Shown here: in pieces, positions 22,801-29,500 of the stretch | Numbering within the stretch: position 1 is the stretch's first letter | Layout of the letters: every line of letters starts with the position of its first letter | Origin: Tubiluchus corallicola | Taxonomy: Eukaryota; Priapulida; Priapulimorpha; Priapulimorphida; Tubiluchidae | Direction of reading: 5' to 3' | Length of the DNA stretch: 64,000 nucleotides | Assembly: GCA_030141605.1 (NCBI GenBank) | Contig: JAQGDQ010000207.1 | Location: forward strand, 101,347-165,346 | Position numbers and translations under genes: made by a program | Notes under the pieces: generated by a model | Told to the model about the DNA's origin: nothing | Database searches by the model: none | The model's input: the letters and a program-made list of their open reading frames with translations, nothing else

Positions 22801-25128
22801 TGTTTTTAATTCCATTATATACAAATTTGCATTGAATCGTTTGATGTAAAAATGATGTGAAATGTAGAAATGGAGATCATCATCTCATGGCGGGGTTTGG
22901 GGGCAGTACCACAGAGATTTTTTGTATTTTTTTGCAGACAAAATAAACATGGGGAATTTTTAGGTGCTATCAAGCTTTCTTAGGATATTACAGTTCACTA
23001 TTTTTTTGCTTCTTTTGTATACGTGAAAAAATGCTCAATTGCACCCAAAACTGCTTAATTTTAAATTTTGATAATGTTACATACATTGTGAGACACACAA
23101 ATGCTTACTAGTAGTACCACTAATTGCATCGCGGTTGGTACTGATGGTGAAGGAAGCCACTTGATTATGCAAAATTGCCTGGGAAGTTGTGAGATGCATG
23201 AAATATGAAATTTACTACACGTGTGTGTGTGTGTGTGTGGGGGGGGGGGGTGTGCATGCATGAGTGCGTATGTGAAGTATTCAAAGCACATGGGACACAT
23301 TGCATGGGCAAATGAACGAATGACTACACGGCCTAACATGCTGATAAGACTTTTGGCAGTCCTTACTGGTGGTTTTTAAGAAAGGATAAATATTCGGCTT
23401 AACATAATTTTAGGCTTACAGTACTCAATAATAATAATCAATTTATTTCACTCCAGTCATATTTCCCACTGTTTCTTATGTAGGAAGTAAGAAATAGCTC
23501 CAGTTAAAAAATTCTGCAATATATAAAAGTAAGTTATGCACTTGATACTTACCTAAAATAGGAGATTTAGATTCTAATAATTCACTATAACTAGTTGCAA
23601 TAATTTCCACTGGAAACTGAGGAGTAAATTCTCCAAGTTCAACAAGCCGCTCGCATGTTTTCATCAATGACGAGGAAAACAAAGAGGGATCGATGCCGTA
23701 ACGCCTCCAACCCCCAACTCCATCTGCTACTCCTAAGTAAACCAATATGTAAAATTTAATGTTTGAAATTTTAGTACAGTCAACCTCGAATATAAGGTAC
23801 TCGCTTATAAAGGACACTTGCTTATAAGGGACCACCAACACCGGTCCCGATTTTTCGTAACGTTTTTCCTATGTAACAATCTTCGTATATATGTTACTCG
23901 AATACAAGGTACAATATCTTTAGGTCCAACGTAATAGAAACCCAGGTAAATTACCTCGCATATAAGGCACCCTATGATCAAAGTGAAATTGATTGATTTT
24001 TAACCTCAATTTTTCGCAAACTGGGCCTTTGAACAGCTCGATTTCCGTGGTCACATACATCTCGCATCACTGTTTGCACTGAATGTGTAGCAACAATCCA
24101 CAAAAATATGGGTAAAAGTACAGGTCTAGATACATCCTCAGTCTGACTCAACTTCGGCTATAAGGGACATCAGATAAAAGGGACGGTTTTTTCCGGTCCC
24201 TTATATCGAGGTTAACTGTATTTCTAGGTTAATCTAGTTAGATACAACATATAAAAATGATTATAAATACTTATGTAAGTTTATTTTTCTCTTCTGCAAG
24301 AAAAAGTAGCACCTACATAATACCTTTATAACCAAACTGACTCATTTATCACATATTATACTTTATATAAAACTTAAAAAAAGTAGTCAAAACTGACATT
24401 GTTTTAGTCTGACGAATTGCTTTGACTTGCAGCGACTGTGAGTTACATTTGGCAGTTGTTATCGCTCTCTTTTAAGTGATAATTTAATGCACCATTTGAT
24501 TAATTTCTGTTTTGTTTCTTAAATTTACATATCTGGGCTGCACCGGCTGACACAAGATTTTCTTCTTGGTGTCGTCCAGAGGCATACCAGCAGCCTCAAT
24601 GAAAATTATAATTTTATATTAATGTTTTCTGTGTCAAAATTTATGTTAATTTAATGCTTTCTGTGTAAATTGTCATTGTAAATTTGTATGCTCATGCCAT
24701 GGTAAATCTAGTAATAAGTTCTAAAAAAATCTTTTAATCAGCTCTAAACATATAAAAACCAAAGCAATTATTGATGTTATAGTAACTTCTTCAGTGTATA
24801 AATTAAACACAATTTATACACTGTATTGTACTTATAATATAAGCCTAAATAAATATGTCTAAGGACCTGTTATTTAAAACTAAATAAATTCAAATAAACT
24901 AGGTTATTACTTTTACCCACCCAATACATCAGCTGCTTTGTTGGATGCTATAAAACACGCATCATCGCCATGAACATTTCTTCTGTGTATTGCAGCAGGA
25001 GAGCCTAAATCTTTAGCAACACCGCTTGCTGCAGAGATTAATCTGAAAGACTTGCTAGAAACTTGATTGTTGTTTAATCCAGCTAATGCTCGGGCTAGCA
25101 AACGTCCGTACACAACAACTGACTGCAT
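905..25128 (-). CDS. PPTC7: PPTC7-like PP2C phosphatase gene, seven coding exons
   Basis: Complete gene for a PP2C-family protein phosphatase of the PPTC7 type, a Mn/Mg-dependent Ser/Thr phosphatase that acts at mitochondria in known animals. Coding exons, 5' to 3': 25128-24921, 23732-23553, 17498-17413, 13960-13848, 8832-8709, 2674-2545, 960-905. All junctions are GT/AG and keep phase, giving 298 aa; the human protein is 304 aa. Family motifs occur in order: [14 protein letters not shown] (metal-binding Asp), [36 protein letters not shown] and [11 protein letters not shown] near the C-terminus. The start [14 protein letters not shown] matches the family N-terminus; an upstream in-frame ATG at 25143 would add five residues. 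Introns total over 23 kb and are full of repeats. DPH2 lies head-to-head upstream. Assignment is strong; exact mRNA ends are not visible. Confidence 0.93.
2135..2433. repeat. 27-bp minisatellite, about 11 copies
   Basis: Tandem units starting CACATATTGCAC or CACATGTTGCAC and ending TTAATAT. Spacing is 27 bp, with one unit about 2 bp longer near 2297. It lies in the last PPTC7 intron. The open frames across it are a by-product of a unit length divisible by three. Confidence 0.93.
2545..2674 (-). CDS. PPTC7: PPTC7 coding exon 6
   Basis: Acceptor TTGCAG|GAT, donor AAAG|GTTAGT. Encodes [20 protein letters not shown], then a stretch containing [20 protein letters not shown], matching the helical C-terminal part of the family. 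Confidence 0.95.
2884..3097. repeat. Tandem duplication of a 107-bp segment
   Basis: GACTTAGCTGATTAGAG at 2884 recurs at 2991, and the following roughly 100 bp, ending ATCTATAGTTCACTT, are nearly identical. It lies in PPTC7 intron 5; no coding content was seen. Confidence 0.88.
3889..4593 (-). mobile_element. Pogo/Tigger-like transposon remnant with CENP-B-type helix-turn-helix ORF
   Basis: Ends are TACCGTATTTTCCCATGTA and its inverted counterpart TACACGGGAAAATACGGTA, flanked by TA. Inside on the minus strand is a short ORF (4273-4016) with [19 protein letters not shown] and [14 protein letters not shown], resembling the CENP-B-type DNA-binding half of Tigger/pogo transposases. The DDE catalytic part is absent, so the copy is a deletion derivative that would need a transposase in trans. 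It lies within PPTC7 intron 5. Confidence 0.8.
4852..4894. repeat. ATG/GAT trinucleotide microsatellite
   Basis: Uninterrupted GATGATGAT run followed by slightly degenerate units. Confidence 0.9.
5233..5682 (-). pseudogene. LINE C-terminal fragment (RNase H / zinc-finger tail)
   Basis: An ORF without gene context carries [20 protein letters not shown] and then [18 protein letters not shown] followed by R-rich residues. A LTGH/LTGQ segment followed by CxCG...EHLxxxCP is the usual end of I/Jockey-type non-LTR retrotransposon polyproteins. No reverse transcriptase motif lies upstream on this strand, so it is a 5'-truncated dead copy in PPTC7 intron 5. Confidence 0.7.
5600..5640. repeat. Perfect 16-bp inverted repeat (hairpin)
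   Basis: AGTGGAAGTGTTTCCA-type arms (GTGGAAGTGTTTCCA and TGGAAACACTTCCAC) face each other across about 8-10 nt inside the 5' part of the LINE ORF. It may be a small foldback insertion. Confidence 0.75.
5955..6120. mobile_element. Terminal part of a Tc1/pogo-type repeat, truncated
   Basis: TACAGTCAAATCGCATTATA followed by ATGACC is a typical TA-flanked transposon end. No matching opposite terminus was found downstream, so the right limit is approximate. Confidence 0.5.
7214..7330 (+). repeat. 5S rRNA-related SINE-like segment
   Basis: GGTTAAGCAACACCAAGCCT and CTGGATGGGTGACTGCC resemble the internal promoter part (A, IE and C boxes) of animal 5S rRNA. The 5' third is degraded and the 3' end runs into unrelated sequence. 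This fits a 5S-derived SINE or a 5S pseudogene rather than a functional gene. Confidence 0.55.
7959..8612. mobile_element. Terminal-inverted-repeat element carrying a LINE tail
   Basis: CTCATATCTCGGTTTG near 7959 is mirrored by CAAACCGAGATACGAG near 8612. Inside, the plus-strand ORF 8313-8525 reads [20 protein letters not shown] and later [13 protein letters not shown], like the RG(R)P..TW...DRxxW tail of LINE polyproteins. The segment at about 8070-8210 also matches 31.62-31.79 kb. It lies directly beside PPTC7 exon 5. Confidence 0.55.
8709..8832 (-). CDS. PPTC7: PPTC7 coding exon 5
   Basis: Acceptor TTGTAG|TCC, donor AGG|GTATGA. Encodes [20 protein letters not shown] then [20 protein letters not shown], with the conserved ASDGLFDN metal-site motif. 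Confidence 0.95.
9640..9750 (+). pseudogene. hAT transposase C-terminal fragment
   Basis: Plus-frame translation gives [20 protein letters not shown] then [11 protein letters not shown], the conserved C-terminal dimerisation-region block of ZBED/SCAND3-like hAT transposases. The rest of the transposase is missing or frameshifted. A hAT-like end, CAGTTCCCAAACTGGGG, lies at about 9425, so the relic probably spans about 9.42-9.8 kb. Confidence 0.65.
11425..11505. repeat. GTC/ATC trinucleotide repeat cluster
   Basis: Interrupted runs of CGTCGTCATCATCAT type. The poly-Asp ORF on the minus strand is a product of the repeat. Confidence 0.85.
11957..12170. mobile_element. hAT MITE copy A (214 bp), 8-bp TSD
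   Basis: Starts CAGTGGTTCCCAAA and ends TTTGGGAACCACTG. It is flanked by a perfect 8-bp duplication TCTTAGAT (11949-11956 and 12171-12178). It is the inverted, internally deleted relative of the element at 61936-62362. It lies in PPTC7 intron 4. Confidence 0.93.
12305..12587. repeat. Inverted repeat pair, possible MITE
   Basis: AAAGGTCAAAGGTTAAGTGT at 12305 faces ACACTTAACCTTTGACCT near 12570. An outer direct repeat GGCTAGTC occurs at about 12257 and 12809 and may be a target duplication. No ORF. Confidence 0.5.
13743..13820. repeat. Short inverted repeat beside PPTC7 exon 4
   Basis: GCTCCTTTGGTCGTTT at about 13745 mirrors AAATGACCAAAAGAGC at about 13804, giving a roughly 20-bp stem with a 40-bp loop, 28 bp past the exon 4 donor. 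Confidence 0.6.
13848..13960 (-). CDS. PPTC7: PPTC7 coding exon 4
   Basis: Not obvious as a long ORF but clear by translation: acceptor TTTTCAG|GTG, then [20 protein letters not shown] and [17 protein letters not shown], donor AG|GTAGGA. It joins in phase to exons 3 and 5. Confidence 0.94.
14281..14500 (-). repeat. tRNA-derived SINE, copy 1
   Basis: Shares with 36.76-36.96 kb the order GGACATAGTCCA, then GATTATTATTGCCCAC, then GAGTTGAACCCGCGACC. The last block, read on the minus strand, is GGTCGCGGGTTCAACTC, a pol III B-box/T-arm sequence, so the tRNA-like head points along the minus strand. Confidence 0.65.
15178..15589. mobile_element. MITE family M1, copy 1
   Basis: Left end CAGGGTTTCCACAG and right end TGGGAGCCCTG form short inverted termini. 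The interior is full of CCTGACTTTTCC / CATGACTTTCCAGG words. A second copy lies at 16223-16717. No clear target duplication. Both are in PPTC7 intron 3. Confidence 0.72.
16223..16717. mobile_element. MITE family M1, copy 2
   Basis: CAGGGTTCCCACAG to TGGGAATCCTG, same orientation as copy 1 about 1 kb away, with extra interior sequence. Flanks ATATGTTA and ATATGAGT could be a decayed 8-bp target duplication. Confidence 0.72.
17413..17498 (-). CDS. PPTC7: PPTC7 coding exon 3
   Basis: Acceptor TTTGCAG|GA, donor ATT|GTAAGT. Encodes [20 protein letters not shown] then LGDSGYLI, the conserved core strand and GDSG motif of PP2C enzymes. Confidence 0.95.
18566..18850 (-). repeat. Inverted duplicate, left copy
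   Basis: Minus-strand sequence with TTTGTTATGCAACGATTCAC and CACATTGTCACTAATGGCTG closely matches the plus strand at 20.27-20.49 kb. It gives matching but non-functional hydrophobic ORFs in both places. Confidence 0.75.
20108..20670. mobile_element. hAT-like MITE containing the right inverted-duplicate copy
   Basis: Begins CAAGGCCAGATTATCC and ends ATAATCCGGCCTTG, termini related to the element at 37742-38160 (CAGGGCCGGATTATG). No convincing 8-bp target duplication. Its interior (20270-20490) is the inverted partner of 18566-18850. Confidence 0.6.
21258..22011. mobile_element. TIR element, GGTGGTGC termini (about 754 bp)
   Basis: GGTGGTGCAAAAAA at the left faces TTTTTTCCGCACCACC at the right. 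A truncated relative starts at 35429 and shares the GATGTTA..G.TGT..TATAAAC interior. No transposase is recognisable. It lies in PPTC7 intron 2. Confidence 0.6.
23223..23251. repeat. GT then poly-G low-complexity tract
   Basis: (GT)n followed by a run of ten or more G. Other homopolymer G/C runs lie at about 13417, 22240, 27813, 53263, 61870 and 62297. Confidence 0.9.
23553..23732 (-). CDS. PPTC7: PPTC7 coding exon 2
   Basis: Acceptor TTAG|GA, donor G|GTAAGT. Encodes [20 protein letters not shown] and on to SKSPILG, including the metal-binding DG motif. Length 180 nt keeps the phase from exon 1 to exon 3. Confidence 0.95.
23775..24220. mobile_element. Tc1/mariner-type MITE family M2, copy 1
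   Basis: TACAGTCAACCTCGAATATA at the left and TATCGAGGTTAACTGTA at the right, TA at both ends, with repeated CTTATA(A/T)(A/G)GG words. It inserted 42 bp upstream of PPTC7 exon 2, next to the splice acceptor. Copy 2 lies at 38976-39463 in the opposite orientation. Confidence 0.85.
24921..25128 (-). CDS. PPTC7: PPTC7 coding exon 1
   Basis: Encodes [14 protein letters not shown] through [17 protein letters not shown]. The donor is G|GTGGGT, leaving phase 1. The ORF stays open to an earlier ATG at 25143 (MTLHD extension), but the shorter start fits the family better. Confidence 0.9.
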
Positions 25129-25143
25129 ATCATGAAGAGTCAA

Positions 25144-25299
25144 TCAAAACTACGGCAATACATCAATAAGCCGCATAACCAGAAGACCTGCCGTAAAATT
25201 TCGGTTGAACAATCAAAACACATGAAAGTCAATCGCCATGCTTCCCTTCAAGGTGACAGAAATGTTAACGCGAGATTTCACGTGACCGCGAGTTTAAAG
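25144..25299. promoter_or_regulatory. Probable bidirectional promoter of PPTC7 and DPH2
   Basis: Only about 170 bp separate the PPTC7 start region from the inferred DPH2 first-exon ATG at 25300. It holds the palindromic E-box CACGTGAC at 25279-25286, a bHLH-Zip (USF/TFE) type site, in a locally CG-richer stretch (ACGCGAG, GACCGCGAG). No TATA box. Divergent housekeeping genes often share such promoters; that function here is inferred. Confidence 0.55.
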
Positions 25300-25322
25300 A
25301 TGTCAGCACCCGTTACGTGTCG
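25300..25322 (+). other. DPH2: Part of the inferred DPH2 5' non-coding exon with a splice-completed uORF
   Basis: A strong donor CG|GTAAGTG follows 25322 and an acceptor TTTTTTAG|G precedes 26188, 26 bp before the DPH2 start. Joining them makes an eight-codon upstream ORF from ATG at 25300 (MSAPVTCR) whose stop TAG is just past the junction. Inferred from splice motifs only; the exon's 5' end is not known. Confidence 0.45.
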
Positions 25323-25383
25323 GTAAGTGTGACCAATAAATTATGAAAAACTGTTTAAAGAATACTAAAAACTTAATTTTATC

Positions 25384-26165
25384 ACCTCGTACCCACTTCT
25401 CTGATCAAAAACTAGTACTACAATTGTAAAAAACTTGTATTTTCAAATTCCAGTAGTAATTTGTAGAAGCAGGATCGTCTTAATATTGATTTGGATGCGT
25501 GAGACTGTAGACCTTATGAACTGCTTCAAAATAATAAGTGGAAATACTGTTCTGACTAAGACAGTCTTTTTTCCAGGCCTCACAGAGTTCTTCGTGGTCA
25601 TGAGTCTGAGTTATTTGTGCAATCAGCTAGAACCAACATCAGATCACACTTCTTTTGGCATCATGTAGTTCAACCATAGAATCATCTTTCATCATCAACC
25701 ATCAGTGCTTCATCAGTTGACAGTTGCAAAAGGCATATGAGAGAGGACCATTTACAGATAGTTACCATCTAGGTCCTTATTTCTTTGGATAAGGTAGCAG
25801 TCATTTTGCTTCAGATTTTTTCTTTTGCCAAACCCAGATCTTTGTCAGTAAGAGCTATCTACTGAATTTAAACATAACTTCAACTTGTTTTTGAAAAGTC
25901 CATAGCAGCCAATAATTGTGTGGTTGCTAAGTGTTTTGTAGCAACACGACACAAGACAATGGCTAACTTTAACAGCGTTTTTCTCAAAATTATGTTTTTG
26001 AGTGTGCAGCCTGCACCTCAACTTGAACGCGGATTATCTCAGCTTTGAAATAACAAGGAGCATTATGTTTCCTCATGAATGGAGATTCAGGATATGTGAA
26101 TGACTAGAAAATCTTAATTGCTGACTTGTAGAAGATTTTGCTATGCAAATATATATTAACTTCTT
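25384..26165. repeat. Repeat family R, copy 1, interrupted by a LINE tail
   Basis: Two parts, 25384-25460 and about 25798-26165, match the continuous copy at 29072-29520. Shared words include AACTAGTACTACAATTGTAA, AGATCTTTGTCAG, GCAGCCTGCACCTCAACTT and GGAGATTCAGGATAT. The copy lies in the DPH2 5' intron. Confidence 0.8.
25465..25740 (+). pseudogene. LINE C-terminal fragment inserted in repeat R
   Basis: Plus-strand translation across a few frame breaks gives RVLRGHESELFVQSARTNIR then SHFFWHHVVQPWNHLS and SASSVDSCKRHM. This is the RGH..KL...RNFFSxRVVxxWNxLP...FKxxLD tail of non-LTR reverse transcriptase ORFs. Dead fragment. Confidence 0.7.
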
Positions 26166-26213
26166 TTGCATCATTTTGTTTTTTTAGGTAGCAGTTAAGA
26201 AACTTCAAAAAGA

Positions 26214-26360
26214 ATGACAACACGGTTCAGCAGTGATGGATGTGATGTCATTAAGCGACAAGTGACAACAAAGCCGACCGGTGCTTCTCGCCAAAATATT
26301 GCTGAATACTATGAGACTGACCGCTCAGTGACATGGATACTTAGCAATGAGTTTAAAGTG
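26214..26360 (+). CDS. DPH2: DPH2 coding exon A
   Basis: Starts ATGACAACACGG and runs to NEFKV before donor GTATGT. The segment [16 protein letters not shown] matches the family N-terminus before the ALQFPD motif. The exon itself begins at the acceptor at 26188. Confidence 0.9.
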
Positions 26361-26487
26361 GTATGTGTGTCCATTACCTGGCAACATTAGGATTTAGGAT
26401 TTAGCAACAAGACACCACATGCAATACACACGCACGCAGGCAGACCGCACGCAGGCAGACACACACACACACACACACGGAGGGAGG

Positions 26488-26576
<89 letters not shown>

Positions 26577-29500
26577 TAATAAATATTAATTATAAATGTA
26601 TAGCCATTTAACTAAATAGATTTGTTTTGTTTTAGGTAGCTTTGCAATTTCCTGATAATTTATTAAATGATTCTGCATCAGTTACTAAGGAGCTGTCTCA
26701 GAAGATGGAAGGAGTGCAGTTTTTTGTGCTTGGTGACAGTACGTACGGAAGGTAAGAACTTTTGTACAGGTATATTTACATCATATGCCCTTTTTGTGGA
26801 CATTGAGCTGGCAGAATTCTATATTAAATGAAATCTGCTCTCAAGACAGATTTATACACTATACCACAGTAATCCAGCAAAAAAGTAGACTGCTATGCTA
26901 GTGGGTTTTGAAAGCAGTTAGTTTAAGCAACATTTTTATTTGATAAGAAATATCATAAGTACGTTTATAATAAAAACAATGAGCACTTAATCAAACGCTG
27001 ATTGGCTAACAGGTATAACGTATATAAAACCTTTCAGTGAGTAGATACGTCATTTATAACAGGCAAACGATTGCAATCTCTGTTAGTTTTGCGTTAAGTA
27101 AGAGCGAGATTGAGAAGGTTTGTAACTTTTTTTTGAATAGCGGGTGTGTGAAAGGACGGGATGATTTGGTTATGATGTGTTTGATGTTGATGTTAAGCAA
27201 CAAAAATAGAATGAGTGATAGCGAAGCTAATGAAGGAAAGATGAAAGTGTTGGGGTCAGGGGAACGCAAGAGTATAAATAATTTATAACGTAGAAGTAGA
27301 ATTCAAAGATTTTAATGCGCCATAGATTTAATTTTATTAATTACTACTCCCACTTTGTATAATAAACAAGATTTTTGAAAGGATTTAAGATCGTAAAGGA
27401 GTGGAAATCTTTCATTTGTGAAGTGGTGTAGAGGCAACCATTGATTCATAAATAAAATTTAGTGTACTCTAAATACTTTAGTGCTTTATGGTATGTCAAA
27501 TATGAAATTTAGCTATGTTATAATATATATCATGCTTGCAGTGTCTTGTCTTGTCTCACCTGCTTGTTTTTTTTTTAAATTTTAACTAAATGTAGAATTT
27601 GTTTACAGTGCTCAAAACAAATTAAGAAATGTTGACGACTTAATAAATTATGGATAATAAAACAAGAAACTAAATCCTTCTCAAATTGACAACATCAACA
27701 CCCCAAAATTTAAATGTAGAAAATTCAGTGCATCTGGTTCCTACAGGTGGCAGCAGCAAATTGAACATCATGTAAGTTCTATAAATTTATGTGTACTATC
27801 ACTGCTGTTACTTGGGGGGGGGGGGGGCATACAAGTTTAGTTATCTTAGAATTCATAGTGTGTTGAATTTAACTATACTTGTAAGACAGTCTGTTGTTTC
27901 ATCTGTTAAATGAATATACTAGAAATACTGAAGTATCTAGGATGATCTCCGAACTCGGGTGGGAAACACTAGAAATTATACGCCGACAAGCGATACTACG
28001 ATACTAAACATCTTTCGTGATATAATGCATCACAGGATAGGTATAAATTTACCAACTTACATCACCCCATCTCTCAAAGATAACAACAAATTTGTTCAGC
28101 CATCGGCAACAGTTGATATTTATTTATACTCCTTCTACCCCGGAGCGATACATTTGTGGAACAAACTTCCACCGGATATCAGATAAATCACTTTTAGAGA
28201 TCACTTCCGAGCACTAGCACCCTCTGCGGTTTCTACCATGAGGGTGCCATCCCACATAACCTGTGTGTAAATCTAACTGTGTTTTTAGCCCGCACCCACC
28301 ATGTTTGTTTTGCTTGTTTCACCTCTTCTCATAACCTCTAATACCGTCACCAGTTAGCGAGTTGCAGAGTGTATACTAACCATGTGCACCTCAAAACTTC
28401 TAGTATGTTGTCAATGACATTTTAGAAGTATGTTATTCAAGACTTCATCAGATATTATTTCTACATATTTTTTCTTTTTTATGATTTAGTAATTGCAAAC
28501 ATTAAATTTAGTTTAAGCGTAGCTTTATTGTAATAGAAAATTACAGTATAAGGCTTGACGGTTATATGTAAGTAATGAATGTTCTCGCCAATGGAACGTA
28601 ACACTTAGAAGAATGCAGACGATGAACTACATCAGTAGAAGCATTATAGTTTTTTGCTGGCAGTATAGGTACATTTGTAATGTTGACATAACATTAATAT
28701 TACTATGTAAACAATGTAAACTAATACAATGGTTAGAAGCACATAGTTAGAAATACAAATTTCTGTACAAGTTTTAATACTTGAACATTAACAGTTGTAT
28801 GAAAATGTTGATTACCATGAAGAAACAGATAAACGAGTTCATTTGTTGACAGATTATGAATTCTAATGTGTGTTCTTGCAAACCAAAACCGTCCGTAAGT
28901 CGGCATAGTTAAAACTATGTTATGATGTTTCAAAGTAGAAAGCACCAAAACTTTGGTCAAATGTAAATTTTTTGTTTTTTATAAAAACAAATACTAAATA
29001 TATTGAACTTTTATATTCTAGCATCAAATTATCAAAAAAATGTCAAAAACATGTGGAAATTTTTTATTTCATAACCCTGTGCCTACTTTCTGACTAGAAA
29101 CTAGTACTGCAATTGTAAAAAACTCTTATTTTCACACTCCGACAGTAGCTCGTGGAAGCCATCATTTTGCTTCTGGTTTTTCTGTTGACAAGCACAGATC
29201 TTTGTCAGGAAAAGCCATTTACTGGCTATAAACATAACTTCAATCTGCTCTTGCAAAGTCCATAGCAACCACACTTTGTTACAGTTGCTAAGTGTTTTGC
29301 AGAGACGCGACAAAAAACAATGGCTGACTTTAACAGTGATTATCTCAAGAACACGTTTTTCACTGCATAGCCTGCACCTCAACTTTAACGTGGATTATCT
29401 CAGCTTAAAAATAACATAGAGCGATGATCTTGGTACCAAAATGATTACTGTGAAATGGAGATTCAGGATATTTGAATAACTAGAAAAGCTTAATTACCGA

